Assembly: GCA_963726085.1 (NCBI GenBank)
Contig: CAVSAR010000011.1
Location: 238,159 to 302,158, forward strand
Source: ZC4RG30 sp963726085
GTDB taxonomy: Bacteria; Pseudomonadota; Gammaproteobacteria; Steroidobacterales; Steroidobacteraceae
Direction of reading: 5' to 3'
Length of the DNA stretch: 64,000 nt
Within the stretch, counting starts at the first letter, position 1, and the number at the start of each line of letters is the position of its first letter. Below are positions 17,610 through 25,529 of this stretch, one piece after another. The notes under the pieces were generated by a model. That model did no database searches, was not told where the DNA came from, and saw only the letters and a program-made list of their open reading frames with translations. A program made the position numbers and the translations under genes.

Positions 17610-19807
17610 GCAAGTTCCCTTTGGGACTGCGCCAGATCCTTCGGCACAGCCACCGGCAATACCACGCGCACGAATGCGCCTCCCCCCGGCCGGTTATCAG
17701 CCTCTATCGTCCCGCCGTGTTCTTCGGCAATTTTCTTGACGATGGCAAGCCCAAGCCCGGTCCCCCTTGGCTTGCTCGTCACGTATGGATCAAACACACG
17801 TGCGAGCATTTCTTTCTGGAATCCGTGTCCGTTATCGGTGACCATAATGACCGCGATCTCCCCCTCCGGTCCACTACTGCGTTGCGTGCTGACGTCCACC
17901 TGCCCGTCGGGCGTGGAGTCGACTGCCTCCAAAGCATTAGCCAGAAGGTTATTGAGAACCTGTCGCAAGCGCCCGGGATCCGCCTGGATGGGCGGCAGCA
18001 AGTGGTCGGTGGTCACGCCGATGCTCGCCACGGTCTCCTGGGCCCGATACAGCTCCACCACCTCGCGCACCAGGGCGTTGACGTCCACTTGCGCCAGTTT
18101 CAGTTCCGGCGCGCGCGCGTACTCGCTGAACGCGTTGACCATGCCCTTGAGCGCTTCCACCTGCTGCACGATGGTGTGGGTGGCGCGTTCGAGGATGTCG
18201 CTGTCCTCGCTGGCCAGCTTGCCATGCAGGCGCCGCCGCAGGCGTTCCGCTGCCAGCTGGATGGGCGTCAACGGATTGCGGATCTCATGTGCCAGGCGGC
18301 GTGCCACCTCGCCCCAGGCAGCCGCACGCTGGGCATGCAGCAGGCTGGTGATATCGTCGAACACCAGGACATAGCCGGGTTCACCGGCGGCATCGGCCAA
18401 CGGCGCGCAGGCACAGCGCAGCACCTTGTCCGGTGGCAGGGCGATCTCCTCCTGCCACGTGGTATGGCCGGCACGCAGGCGCACCGCTACCTGTGCGGCG
18501 AACTCCGCCAGGCGCGGCGAGGCGTCGGGCACCTGGGTCAGTTCCCGGCCCTCCATGCCGCTGATCGGCGCGCCAAGGATGTTGTCGGCCGCCGCATTGC
18601 CAATGCGCAGCTTGAGGCTGGTATCGATCACCAGCACGCCGGTGGACAGTCCGGCCAGGATCACCGCCAGGCGCTCGCGCTCCTGCTCCACCAGCTGCCG
18701 GCTGCGCGTGGCCTCGTCGCTGGCCCGGCGCAGGCGCTTGGTCATGTCGTTGAACGACTGCACGAGGAAGCCCATTTCATCGCGCGATGGCAACGGCAGT
18801 CGCGTGCTCAGGTCGCCCTTGCCCACCGCGCGGGTGCCCTGGATCAGGTCCTGCACCGGTCGGGTCAGGCGCTGCGCGGACTGGATGGCCAGATAAATTG
18901 CCGACAGCATGGCCAGCAACAGCACCAGGGTCAGCGTCAGGCGAAAGCTGTACTTGAGCGGTTCGCGCAGCGTTGCCAGCTCGCCGTACTGGGAATAGGC
19001 GTGCTGGACGGCATTGGTGAGGTCTGCCAGCTGCCGCGGCAGGTCATAGCGGGCCAGCAGGAACCGGCGGCGGCCATCGGGCGCGCCCTCGTGGATGGGC
19101 GCGGCGGTGGTGATGAGGTAGCCGCCCGTGGGCAGGGGCTCGAGGCTCACGTACAGGCGGTTATCGCGCACCTGCATCAGCAGTTCCTGCGGCAGGTCGG
19201 TGCTGATCAGGGACTCGCGTGCCTCGATGCTTGCCGCCAGGACTTCGCCATTGCGGCCCACCACCAGCATCTCCAGCGCGCCGTTGACGCGCCGTTCGTT
19301 GTCCAGCGCAGAAAACAGGCTGCTGTCGGGCAGGTTGGCCACTATGGCGGCGAATTCCTCGGTGCGTCGCCCTTGCTCGCGCATGCGCAGGTCCAGCGCC
19401 GAACGCGACAGCACCAGCGCATCGCCCAGGCCCTGCTTGACCTCGACGCGAAACCAGCTGTCGATGCCGCGATTGAGGAATTCCAGCGAAAACATGTACA
19501 CCAGCAGCAACGGCACGATCACTAGCGCGCCAAAGATGGACACGGTGCGCGCGGTCAGCCGCGAACCGGGCACGTGATTGCGATAGTCACGCACCAGCTG
19601 CCAGATCTTGCGGGTCAGCAGCACGGCCAGCACGATCACCCCGACCACGTTGATCAGCAGCACCCAGGGCTGCCAGCGGCTGAACTGCGAGGAATTCTCG
19701 ACGCTGCGCGCCAGCAGGGTCAGCACGGCAATGCCCATCAGCGCGGCCAGCGCGATGGTACTGTAGGCGCGCCAGCGCCTTACCGGGGCAACGTCCACGT
19801 GTACCAC
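17606..19807 (-). CDS. ntrY: NtrY-like membrane sensor histidine kinase
   Basis: Inner-membrane sensor kinase of 733 residues, NtrY family. Seen: N-terminal helices (about residues 15-35, 48-68 and 88-110), a periplasmic/extracytoplasmic sensing region, another helix near residues 285-308, a HAMP segment (RLTRPVQDLIQGTRAVGKGD), a PAS domain around 370-470, the HisKA box RLAHEIRNPLTPIQ near residue 506, and HATPase boxes (NNLLANALEAVD, VTDNGHGF, GTGLGLAIVKKI). Partner of the NtrX-like regulator, with which it overlaps. Nitrogen-related signalling is known for the family; a nearby amt gene fits but does not prove it. Confidence 0.93.
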   Translation of the reverse strand: MVHVDVAPVRRWRAYSTIALAALMGIAVLTLLARSVENSSQFSRWQPWVLLINVVGVIVLAVLLTRKIWQLVRDYRNHVPGSRLTARTVSIFGALVIVPLLLVYMFSLEFLNRGIDSWFRVEVKQGLGDALVLSRSALDLRMREQGRRTEEFAAIVANLPDSSLFSALDNERRVNGALEMLVVGRNGEVLAASIEARESLISTDLPQELLMQVRDNRLYVSLEPLPTGGYLITTAAPIHEGAPDGRRRFLLARYDLPRQLADLTNAVQHAYSQYGELATLREPLKYSFRLTLTLVLLLAMLSAIYLAIQSAQRLTRPVQDLIQGTRAVGKGDLSTRLPLPSRDEMGFLVQSFNDMTKRLRRASDEATRSRQLVEQERERLAVILAGLSTGVLVIDTSLKLRIGNAAADNILGAPISGMEGRELTQVPDASPRLAEFAAQVAVRLRAGHTTWQEEIALPPDKVLRCACAPLADAAGEPGYVLVFDDITSLLHAQRAAAWGEVARRLAHEIRNPLTPIQLAAERLRRRLHGKLASEDSDILERATHTIVQQVEALKGMVNAFSEYARAPELKLAQVDVNALVREVVELYRAQETVASIGVTTDHLLPPIQADPGRLRQVLNNLLANALEAVDSTPDGQVDVSTQRSSGPEGEIAVIMVTDNGHGFQKEMLARVFDPYVTSKPRGTGLGLAIVKKIAEEHGGTIEADNRPGGGAFVRVVLPVAVPKDLAQSQRELA

Positions 19808-20370
19808 TCGCTGCTGCGGTTCCAGCTGTCCGACCAGAAGATCAGCGTGCGCAGCGCATCGGACAGCCGGCCGCGCCGCACGCCGGCGCGCACGCTGATG
19901 GTGTAGGTGCTGTCGGGATCCAGCTGCGGCTCCACCACCACCGGCCAGTTCTCCACCGCGCCGGCCGCCTCCAGCGCCTGGTCCAGCGTCATGTACACCT
20001 GCTGCTCGCCGCTGCCGGTCTCGCGCAGGATGTAGCGTTCACTGACGGCATGCCAGGACAGGTCGCGGCGCAAGGTCACGTCCACCAGCGTCGAGTCGAA
20101 CCAGAAGCGGCGCTTGCGGTGCACCTGGACCTGCAGTTCGATGTTGATGGTGACGCCATCGGCAAGGGCCATGCGGATGTCGTCATTGAGCGGATAGGTG
20201 GCGCGCGCGTTGAGCTCGAACACCCCACCGCGCACATTGACGTAGGCGGTGCGCACGGCCAGGGGACCGCCAGCCTCATCGCCGTGCGCCACCGGGCAGC
20301 ACTGGGCCGCCAGCAGCAGCGCGGCCAGCGCCGCGGGCAGGTGGCGAGCGCGTGCCAACCAGACCATCAT
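19780..20370 (-). CDS. DUF4390 exported protein
   Basis: Exported protein of 196 residues of the DUF4390 family. The signal peptide is ARHLPAALAALLLAAQCC followed by PVAHGDEA. Mature features: NARATYPLNDDIRMALADGV and IELQVQVHRKRRFWFD, typical of the family, and ISVRAGVRRGRLSDALRTL near the end. The ATG at 20370 overlaps the rsmB stop (ATGA) and its own end overlaps the sensor kinase gene by 28 bases, so it is locked between rsmB and ntrY as usual in gammaproteobacteria. Function unknown; the tight link to the sensor suggests a periplasmic accessory role (inference). Confidence 0.85.
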   Translation of the reverse strand: MMVWLARARHLPAALAALLLAAQCCPVAHGDEAGGPLAVRTAYVNVRGGVFELNARATYPLNDDIRMALADGVTINIELQVQVHRKRRFWFDSTLVDVTLRRDLSWHAVSERYILRETGSGEQQVYMTLDQALEAAGAVENWPVVVEPQLDPDSTYTISVRAGVRRGRLSDALRTLIFWSDSWNRSSEWYTWTLPR

Positions 20371-21671
20371 GCACCCCCCTTCTGCAGGCAAGCATAATAG
20401 AAGCCGTCGGTCAGCGTGGACGGGCCGGCCGTGCGTGCAGTGGGCAGCAGCACCAGGTCGGGCTGCACCCGCGTGAAACGCGGGTCCAGCGCCAGGAACT
20501 GCTCGATGACCCATTGGTTCTCGGTCTGCAGCACCGAGCAGGTGGCGTAGAGCAGCCGGCCGCCGGCCTCAAGCATGCCGGCACACTTCAAAAGCATCTT
20601 GCGCTGCGTGGCCGCGAACTGGTCCGGGTCGCCGGCCCGGCGCAGCAACTTGATGTCCGGATGGCGGCGGATCACGCCCGTGCCAGAGCACGGCGCATCC
20701 AGCAGGATGCGGTCAAAGGGTTGCCCCCCTCCTGCGTCGGCGATCAGATCGGCCTGACGCAAGGTTGCGGTCAACCCCAGGCGCTGCAGGTTGCCGGCCA
20801 CGCGCGCCAACCGGTCGGCATCGATATCCATGGCCACCAGCTCGATGCCCGGGGTGCGCTCGAGCAGGTGTCCGCTCTTGCCTCCCGGCGCGGCGCAGGC
20901 ATCCAGCACCCGCTCACCGGCCTGGGCGTCCAGCAGCGGCGCGGCGTACTGCGCGCCGGCGTCCTGCACGCTGACCAGGCCCTCGCCAAAGCCAGGCACT
21001 GCTGCCACGTCCACCGGCTGCTCCAGCACCAGCGCCGTGTCGGCCAGCCCCGGGTGCGCCACCATGCCTGCGGCCGCCAGCCTGGCAATCATGGCGTCGC
21101 GGTCGGTGCGCTGCAGGTTCACGCGCAGGGTCATCGGTGGCGCCTCGTTGTTGGCTGCCACGATTTGCGCCGCGCGGGGACCGTGCTCGGCACGAATGGC
21201 CTGCAGCAGCCAGCGCGGATGCGCCAGGCGCGTCGGCTCGCTGCGATCGACCGCCTGCAGCACCGCCTCGCGTTCGCGCAGGTAGCGACGCAGCAACGCG
21301 TTGACGAAGCCGCTGGCGCCGGGCTGGCCGGCCACGCGCACCGCGTCCACGGCGATGTTGGCCACCGATTGCGCGGCCGCGCGCGAATACTCGACCTGGT
21401 GCAGGGCCGTGACCAGCACGGCGCGCACCAGCGGATGCATGGTCTGGCCACGCTGCAGCAGCGCGTCCACGGCCGGCGCCAGGCGCAGGTACCAGCGCAG
21501 CGTACCGGACAGGATGGCGCGCACCGCAGCGCGTTCCGGCGCCGGCACGTCGGCATGGGCCAGCGCCAGTTCTGCGGTGCTGCCGGCATCGACCACCTGC
21601 GACAGCGCGCGTGCGGCCAGCGCCATTGCCGTGGCTCCCGGCGCCGGGGCGCGCTGTGCCGATGCGTTCAC
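20367..21671 (-). CDS. rsmB: 16S rRNA m5C967 methyltransferase
   Basis: SAM-dependent cytosine-5 methyltransferase modifying C967 of 16S rRNA. 434 residues: an N-terminal NusB-like RNA-binding domain (residues 1-150) and a C-terminal Rossmann methyltransferase with the SAM loop DACAAPGGKSGHLLE, motif IV LLDAPCSGTGVIRRHPD (Cys near residue 329) and the catalytic-cysteine motif LLYATCSV near 377. It sits between fmt (four-base overlap) and the DUF4390 gene (overlap), part of the def-fmt-rsmB operon. Confidence 0.96.
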   Translation of the reverse strand: MNASAQRAPAPGATAMALAARALSQVVDAGSTAELALAHADVPAPERAAVRAILSGTLRWYLRLAPAVDALLQRGQTMHPLVRAVLVTALHQVEYSRAAAQSVANIAVDAVRVAGQPGASGFVNALLRRYLREREAVLQAVDRSEPTRLAHPRWLLQAIRAEHGPRAAQIVAANNEAPPMTLRVNLQRTDRDAMIARLAAAGMVAHPGLADTALVLEQPVDVAAVPGFGEGLVSVQDAGAQYAAPLLDAQAGERVLDACAAPGGKSGHLLERTPGIELVAMDIDADRLARVAGNLQRLGLTATLRQADLIADAGGGQPFDRILLDAPCSGTGVIRRHPDIKLLRRAGDPDQFAATQRKMLLKCAGMLEAGGRLLYATCSVLQTENQWVIEQFLALDPRFTRVQPDLVLLPTARTAGPSTLTDGFYYACLQKGGA

Positions 21672-22609
21672 CCGAACACCAGGACGGATCCCGGGGGCTC
21701 GGCATTGAGGAAATCGCGCGCGGCCACCGCGCGGCGCCCGGCGCGCTGCAGCTGCAACACCTGCAGCACGCCGTGCCCGCAGCGCACTTGCAGCGCGTCG
21801 TTGGCCAGTCCCAGCACGGTGCCGGGCGCACCCGCCGCGGCGGCGGCCGGGGCCACGCCACTGCGCAGCAGTTTCACCGGCTCACCCCGCAGGCGCGTCT
21901 CGGCAACCGGCCACGGATTGAACGCGCGCACCTGCCGGTCGATCTGCACGGCGTCCAAATTCCAGTCAATGCGCGCCTCGTCCTTGGAAAGTTTCGCTGC
22001 ATGGGTCACCCCAATGCCGGACTGCGGTCGCGGCGCCAGGGTTGCGGTGGCAACACCCTCCAGTGCCAGCAGAATCTGCGCCGCGCCCAGCGTGGCCAGC
22101 TGGTCATGCAATTGGCCTGCCACCGTCTGCGCACCGATGGGCTGCGGGGCCTGCAGCAGCACATCACCGGTGTCCAGGCCCGCATCCATCTGCATGATCG
22201 AGATCCCGGTAGTTTCATCTCCGGCGAGGATGGCGCGCTGAATGGGCGCCGCGCCGCGCCAGCGCGGCAGCAGCGAGGCATGGATGTTAAGGCAACCCAG
22301 GCGGGGCAGGTCCAGAAAGGACTGCGGCAGGATCAGGCCGTAGGCCACCACCACCATCACGTCCGGCCGCCAGTCACGCAGCGTCGCCAGCGTTGCGTCT
22401 GCCTCACCGCGCAACCGCTGTGGTTGCAGCACCGGCACCGCGTATTGCAGGGCGGCCTGCTTGACCGGACCGGGCCCCAGCAGGCGGCCACGGCCGGCCG
22501 GCCGATCCGGCTGGGTAAGCACACCCACCAGGTGGTGCGCGCCGTGCACTGCCGCCAGCGGCGGCAGCGCAAAGTCCGGCGTCCCCGCAAATGCGACGCG
22601 CAATTTCAT
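21668..22609 (-). CDS. fmt: Methionyl-tRNA formyltransferase
   Basis: Transfers a formyl group from 10-formyl-tetrahydrofolate to initiator Met-tRNA. 313 residues. Seen: the N-terminal start LRVAFAGTPDFALPPL, the catalytic segment NIHASLLPRWRGAAPIQR near residue 111 and MQMDAGLDTGDVLLQ, and a C-terminal OB-fold-like domain. It starts 18 bases after def and overlaps rsmB by four bases; def and fmt act at opposite ends of the formyl-methionine cycle. Confidence 0.97.
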   Translation of the reverse strand: MKLRVAFAGTPDFALPPLAAVHGAHHLVGVLTQPDRPAGRGRLLGPGPVKQAALQYAVPVLQPQRLRGEADATLATLRDWRPDVMVVVAYGLILPQSFLDLPRLGCLNIHASLLPRWRGAAPIQRAILAGDETTGISIMQMDAGLDTGDVLLQAPQPIGAQTVAGQLHDQLATLGAAQILLALEGVATATLAPRPQSGIGVTHAAKLSKDEARIDWNLDAVQIDRQVRAFNPWPVAETRLRGEPVKLLRSGVAPAAAAAGAPGTVLGLANDALQVRCGHGVLQVLQLQRAGRRAVAARDFLNAEPPGSVLVFG

Positions 22610-22627
22610 CGGTGGGTCCGGCGCGTG

Positions 22628-23182
22628 CTAGAGCACGTGCTCGGGCGCGTGCGCAGCACGCGCATCGGCGCGCGACTGCGTGCCGCGTTCACGCCGTTCC
22701 TTGTCCAGTCGCTTGCGGATGCGTTGGCGCTTGAGCTCGGACAGGTAGTCCACGAACAACCGGCCCTGGAGGTGATCCATTTCGTGCTGCAGGCACACCG
22801 CCAGCATGCCCTCAAGCTCGAATTCCAGCCGGTGCCCGGCCGCGTCCTGTGCCCGCACGCGAATCTTCTGTGCCCGACGCACGTCGTCGAATATGCCCGG
22901 CACGGACAGGCAGCCCTCCTCGCCCGTCGCCTCGCCTTCACGCGCGAGGATTTCCGGGTTGATGTACACCTTGGGCTGGTTCTTTTCCTCGGACACGTCC
23001 ATGACGATCAGGCGGTAATGCCAGTCCACCTGGGTCGCGGCCAGGCCAATCCCGGGAGCCGCATACATGGTCTCGAGCATGTCCGCGATCTGGCGCTTGA
23101 GCGCCGCGTCGAACACGGTGACCGGTGCGGCCCTGGTGCGCAGCCGCGGGTCGGGATACTCAAGGATCGCGAGCTTGGTCAT
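22628..23182 (-). CDS. def: Peptide deformylase
   Basis: Iron/zinc hydrolase removing N-formyl groups from nascent proteins. All three family motifs are present: GIGLAATQ (near residue 47), EGCLSVPG with the metal-ligand Cys (near 91) and QHEMDHLQG with the metal-ligand histidines (near 133). ATG at 23182 gives MTKLAILEYPDPRLR, the standard beginning; the frame upstream is not family-like. The end is a charged tail rich in Arg/Lys/Glu. First gene of a probable operon def-fmt-rsmB-DUF4390-ntrY-ntrX; divergent from the LysM gene. Confidence 0.97.
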   Translation of the reverse strand: MTKLAILEYPDPRLRTRAAPVTVFDAALKRQIADMLETMYAAPGIGLAATQVDWHYRLIVMDVSEEKNQPKVYINPEILAREGEATGEEGCLSVPGIFDDVRRAQKIRVRAQDAAGHRLEFELEGMLAVCLQHEMDHLQGRLFVDYLSELKRQRIRKRLDKERRERGTQSRADARAAHAPEHVL

Positions 23183-23383
23183 GGCCTGTATCGACTCGGA
23201 AATGCTGCTAATGTTTCGCTTTGAAGCTTGGGGAAGGTCCTGGGGATCTTCCCTGCGGCCGTGATGGAGTGCACAAACCTGATGCAACCCTTTAGCAAGG
23301 GATGCCCACAGAGTTTATAACAGCCATTGGCGGCGACGGTCGCGCGTTGCTTTGCGCGGCTCGCGGCGAGGAAGGAGCGATTA

Positions 23384-24610
23384 ATGGTCTCTAATCAAAC
23401 GGTTACGCACGTTCCGGGCAGGTTGATCCGCCTGGCTGGCGGCGTGGCGATGCTGTCCCTGGCCGCTGGGTGCCAATACTTCGCCCATAAGGAGGCTCCA
23501 CCCCCGCCCGAGCCTGTGGCGCAGGCCCCGGTTGTGGTGGCACCGGAACCCCAGAATGCGTTCGAAGCGGCCCTGGCCAACGAAGGCACCAGCCCCGCGC
23601 CGCAAGCCGCGTCGCAGTCGACGCCGGTGGTGTTGCCCAGCGCGCCCAAGAGCTACACGGTCAAGCACGGCGACACGCTGTGGGGCATTTCGGCCATGTA
23701 CCTGCGCGACCCGTGGCTGTGGCCCGAGATCTGGCACGTCAATCCGTCCATCCAGAATCCACACCTCATTTATCCGGGCGATGTCCTGACGCTGGCATAC
23801 AGCGCCAATGGCGCCCCGCAGGTCACCCTGACGCGCGGCAACGTGGTGCACGTGCAGCCCCTGGTGCGCGGCATGGCCATCGATGGCCCTATCGCAACCA
23901 TTCCCTACGAAGCCATTCGCGCCTTCCTGGGCCGTCCCACCATGATGTCGAAGGATGAGATCAACGGCGCGCCCTGCGTGGTGGGTTTCCGCGACGAGCA
24001 CATGGCCGACGGCGTGGGCCACGAGGTTTACATCAAGGGACTCAAGGACAAGCCCACCGGTCGCTACACCGTCGTGCGCGTCGGCCAGCCCATGGAAGAC
24101 CCACAGACCGGCAAGGTCCTGGGCTACATGGGCATCTACGCCGCGTCGGTGCGGGTGGATGAAATCGGCAAGGTCAGCTCCGGCTACCTGACCGAGTCGG
24201 CCCGTGAGTCCGTGGTGGGTGACCGGGTGTTCGCCGAGGACGCGTCGGGCCCCGTGGCCGACATCGTGCCGCACGCCCCGCCGGCTGGCATTGATGGCCA
24301 GATCATGGCCGTCATGGATGGCGTCACGCTGATCGGCCAGTACACCGTGGTGGCCATCAACCGTGGCACCAAGCACGGGCTTGAGGTCGGCCACGTACTG
24401 GCCATGGACCAGAAGGGCGAGGTTGTGGACGACCGGATCTGCAACCAGTACGGCAATTTCTGGTGCCGGGGTCGCAGCGAGAGCATCCGCCTGCCCAGCG
24501 AACGCGCCGGCACGCTGCTGGTGTTCAAGACCTACGAGCGCATGAGCTACGGGCTGGTGGTCGACGCCACTGCACCGCTGCGCGTGGCCGATTACGTGCA
24601 CGGACCCTGA
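23384..24610 (+). CDS. LysM-domain lipoprotein
   Basis: Predicted peptidoglycan-binding lipoprotein of 408 residues. ATG at 23384 is preceded by GAGGAAGGAGC. The signal peptide ends in the lipobox LAAGC, then QYFAHKEAPPPP, a proline-rich spacer, and one LysM domain (YTVKHGDTLWGISAMYLRD, about residues 90-140). The long C-terminal part has GPIATIPYEAIRAFLGR and a series of beta-rich segments without known catalytic motifs. It is divergent from def and upstream of the dprA remnant and topA, a known arrangement in gammaproteobacteria. It ends in a strong hairpin. Confidence 0.9.
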   Translation: MVSNQTVTHVPGRLIRLAGGVAMLSLAAGCQYFAHKEAPPPPEPVAQAPVVVAPEPQNAFEAALANEGTSPAPQAASQSTPVVLPSAPKSYTVKHGDTLWGISAMYLRDPWLWPEIWHVNPSIQNPHLIYPGDVLTLAYSANGAPQVTLTRGNVVHVQPLVRGMAIDGPIATIPYEAIRAFLGRPTMMSKDEINGAPCVVGFRDEHMADGVGHEVYIKGLKDKPTGRYTVVRVGQPMEDPQTGKVLGYMGIYAASVRVDEIGKVSSGYLTESARESVVGDRVFAEDASGPVADIVPHAPPAGIDGQIMAVMDGVTLIGQYTVVAINRGTKHGLEVGHVLAMDQKGEVVDDRICNQYGNFWCRGRSESIRLPSERAGTLLVFKTYERMSYGLVVDATAPLRVADYVHGP

Positions 24611-24638
24611 TCGCGCGCCATTTCTGCATGAACGCACC

Positions 24639-24670
24639 GCAAAGGGCCCGCCAAAGCGCGGGCCCTTTGC
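24639..24670 (+). terminator. 13-bp perfect hairpin after the LysM gene
   Basis: GCAAAGGGCCCGC at 24639-24651 pairs exactly with GCGGGCCCTTTGC at 24658-24670 around a 6-base loop. A short ATTTATG follows instead of a T-run. It lies 28 bases after the LysM stop and 4 bases before the first ATG of the dprA remnant, and probably terminates or attenuates transcription into it. Confidence 0.7.
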
Positions 24671-24674
24671 ATTT

Positions 24675-24983
24675 ATGCTGACGGTCGCCTGCGGCCCGGG
24701 AAGCCAAAGGGTTATACCGCGCCAGAGCGAAAATCCTTTCGGCGTAAATAACCCGCTTTATCAAGGTTTTACGGAAGCACCCAAACCCCGGGAAAGCCTT
24801 GGGTGGTTGGACAAGGATTACGAAATGCTGTTAGATGCCCTCGGCTTCGAGCCGGCCAGCATCGACAATCTGGTCGACCGGACCGGCCTTAAACCCGGTG
24901 CCGTCGCCTCCATGATGTTGATCCTCGAACTTGATGGCAGGGTCGAAACAAGGCCCGGGGCATTCTTTAACTGCGTTACCTGA
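24675..24983 (+). CDS. Orphan DprA winged-helix domain (dprA remnant)
   Basis: 102-residue ORF whose second half (LLDALGFEPASIDNLVDRTG, then LKPGAVASMMLILELDGRVE) matches the C-terminal winged-helix domain of DprA, the DNA-processing protein that loads RecA on incoming ssDNA. The whole Rossmann domain that binds DNA is absent: only 64 bases separate it from the LysM stop and those hold a terminator. The first 45 residues are not family-like. It sits exactly where dprA normally lies (LysM-dprA-smg-topA) and ends 3 bases before smg, so the coupling to smg is kept. It is either a decayed gene or a small retained regulator. Confidence 0.75.
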   Translation: MLTVACGPGSQRVIPRQSENPFGVNNPLYQGFTEAPKPRESLGWLDKDYEMLLDALGFEPASIDNLVDRTGLKPGAVASMMLILELDGRVETRPGAFFNCVT

Positions 24984-24986
24984 CTG

Positions 24987-25481
24987 ATGAACGGCACCGT
25001 CCTCGATATCCTCATTTACGTTTTCGACCGCTACATGTTCGACGAGGCGCCAGAAGTGCCCGAGCGCGAGGCACTGGCGCGCGACCTTGAAAGCGCCGGT
25101 TTCGGCGAAGCCAATGTCGAGCGGGCGCTGGACTGGCTGGCCGACCTGGCCGGCGAGCGGCATCGACCCGGGCTGGCCACCGCGGACGGCGCGGCGCCGC
25201 GGACCCACAACGCGCTGCGCATCTATTCGACGCTGGAACTGGCGCGCCTGTCGGTGGACTGCCGCGGCCTGCTGCTGTCCCTGGAGAACGCCGACATCCT
25301 CAATCCAGGACAACGCGAACTGGTCATCGATCGCCTGCTGGCGCTCGACGTGGAAGACCTGACGCTGGACCAGGTGCGCTGGGTGGTGCTGATGGTGCTG
25401 TCGAGCCAGCCCGGCCAGGAACAGGCCTGCGCGCGCATGGAAACGCTGGTGTTCGATCCCGACACCGCGGTGGCGCACTGA
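24987..25481 (+). CDS. smg: Smg/DUF494 family protein
   Basis: 164-residue cytosolic protein of the Smg family, conserved next to dprA and topA. Seen: the beginning TVLDILIYVFDRYMFDEA, characteristic of the family, and the conserved acidic helices LSVDCRGLLLSLENADILN. It starts 3 bases after the dprA remnant and is followed by topA after 48 bases. The biochemical function is unknown. Confidence 0.92.
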   Translation: MNGTVLDILIYVFDRYMFDEAPEVPEREALARDLESAGFGEANVERALDWLADLAGERHRPGLATADGAAPRTHNALRIYSTLELARLSVDCRGLLLSLENADILNPGQRELVIDRLLALDVEDLTLDQVRWVVLMVLSSQPGQEQACARMETLVFDPDTAVAH

Positions 25482-25529
25482 TTACCGTGCGGGTCCGCCT
25501 GACGCGACCCGCCCACTACACTGGCAGTC

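Noticed and set aside
24675..24983. Frameshifted rather than truncated dprA
   Set aside because: Only 64 bases lie between the LysM stop and this ORF, so the missing Rossmann domain cannot be present in another frame.
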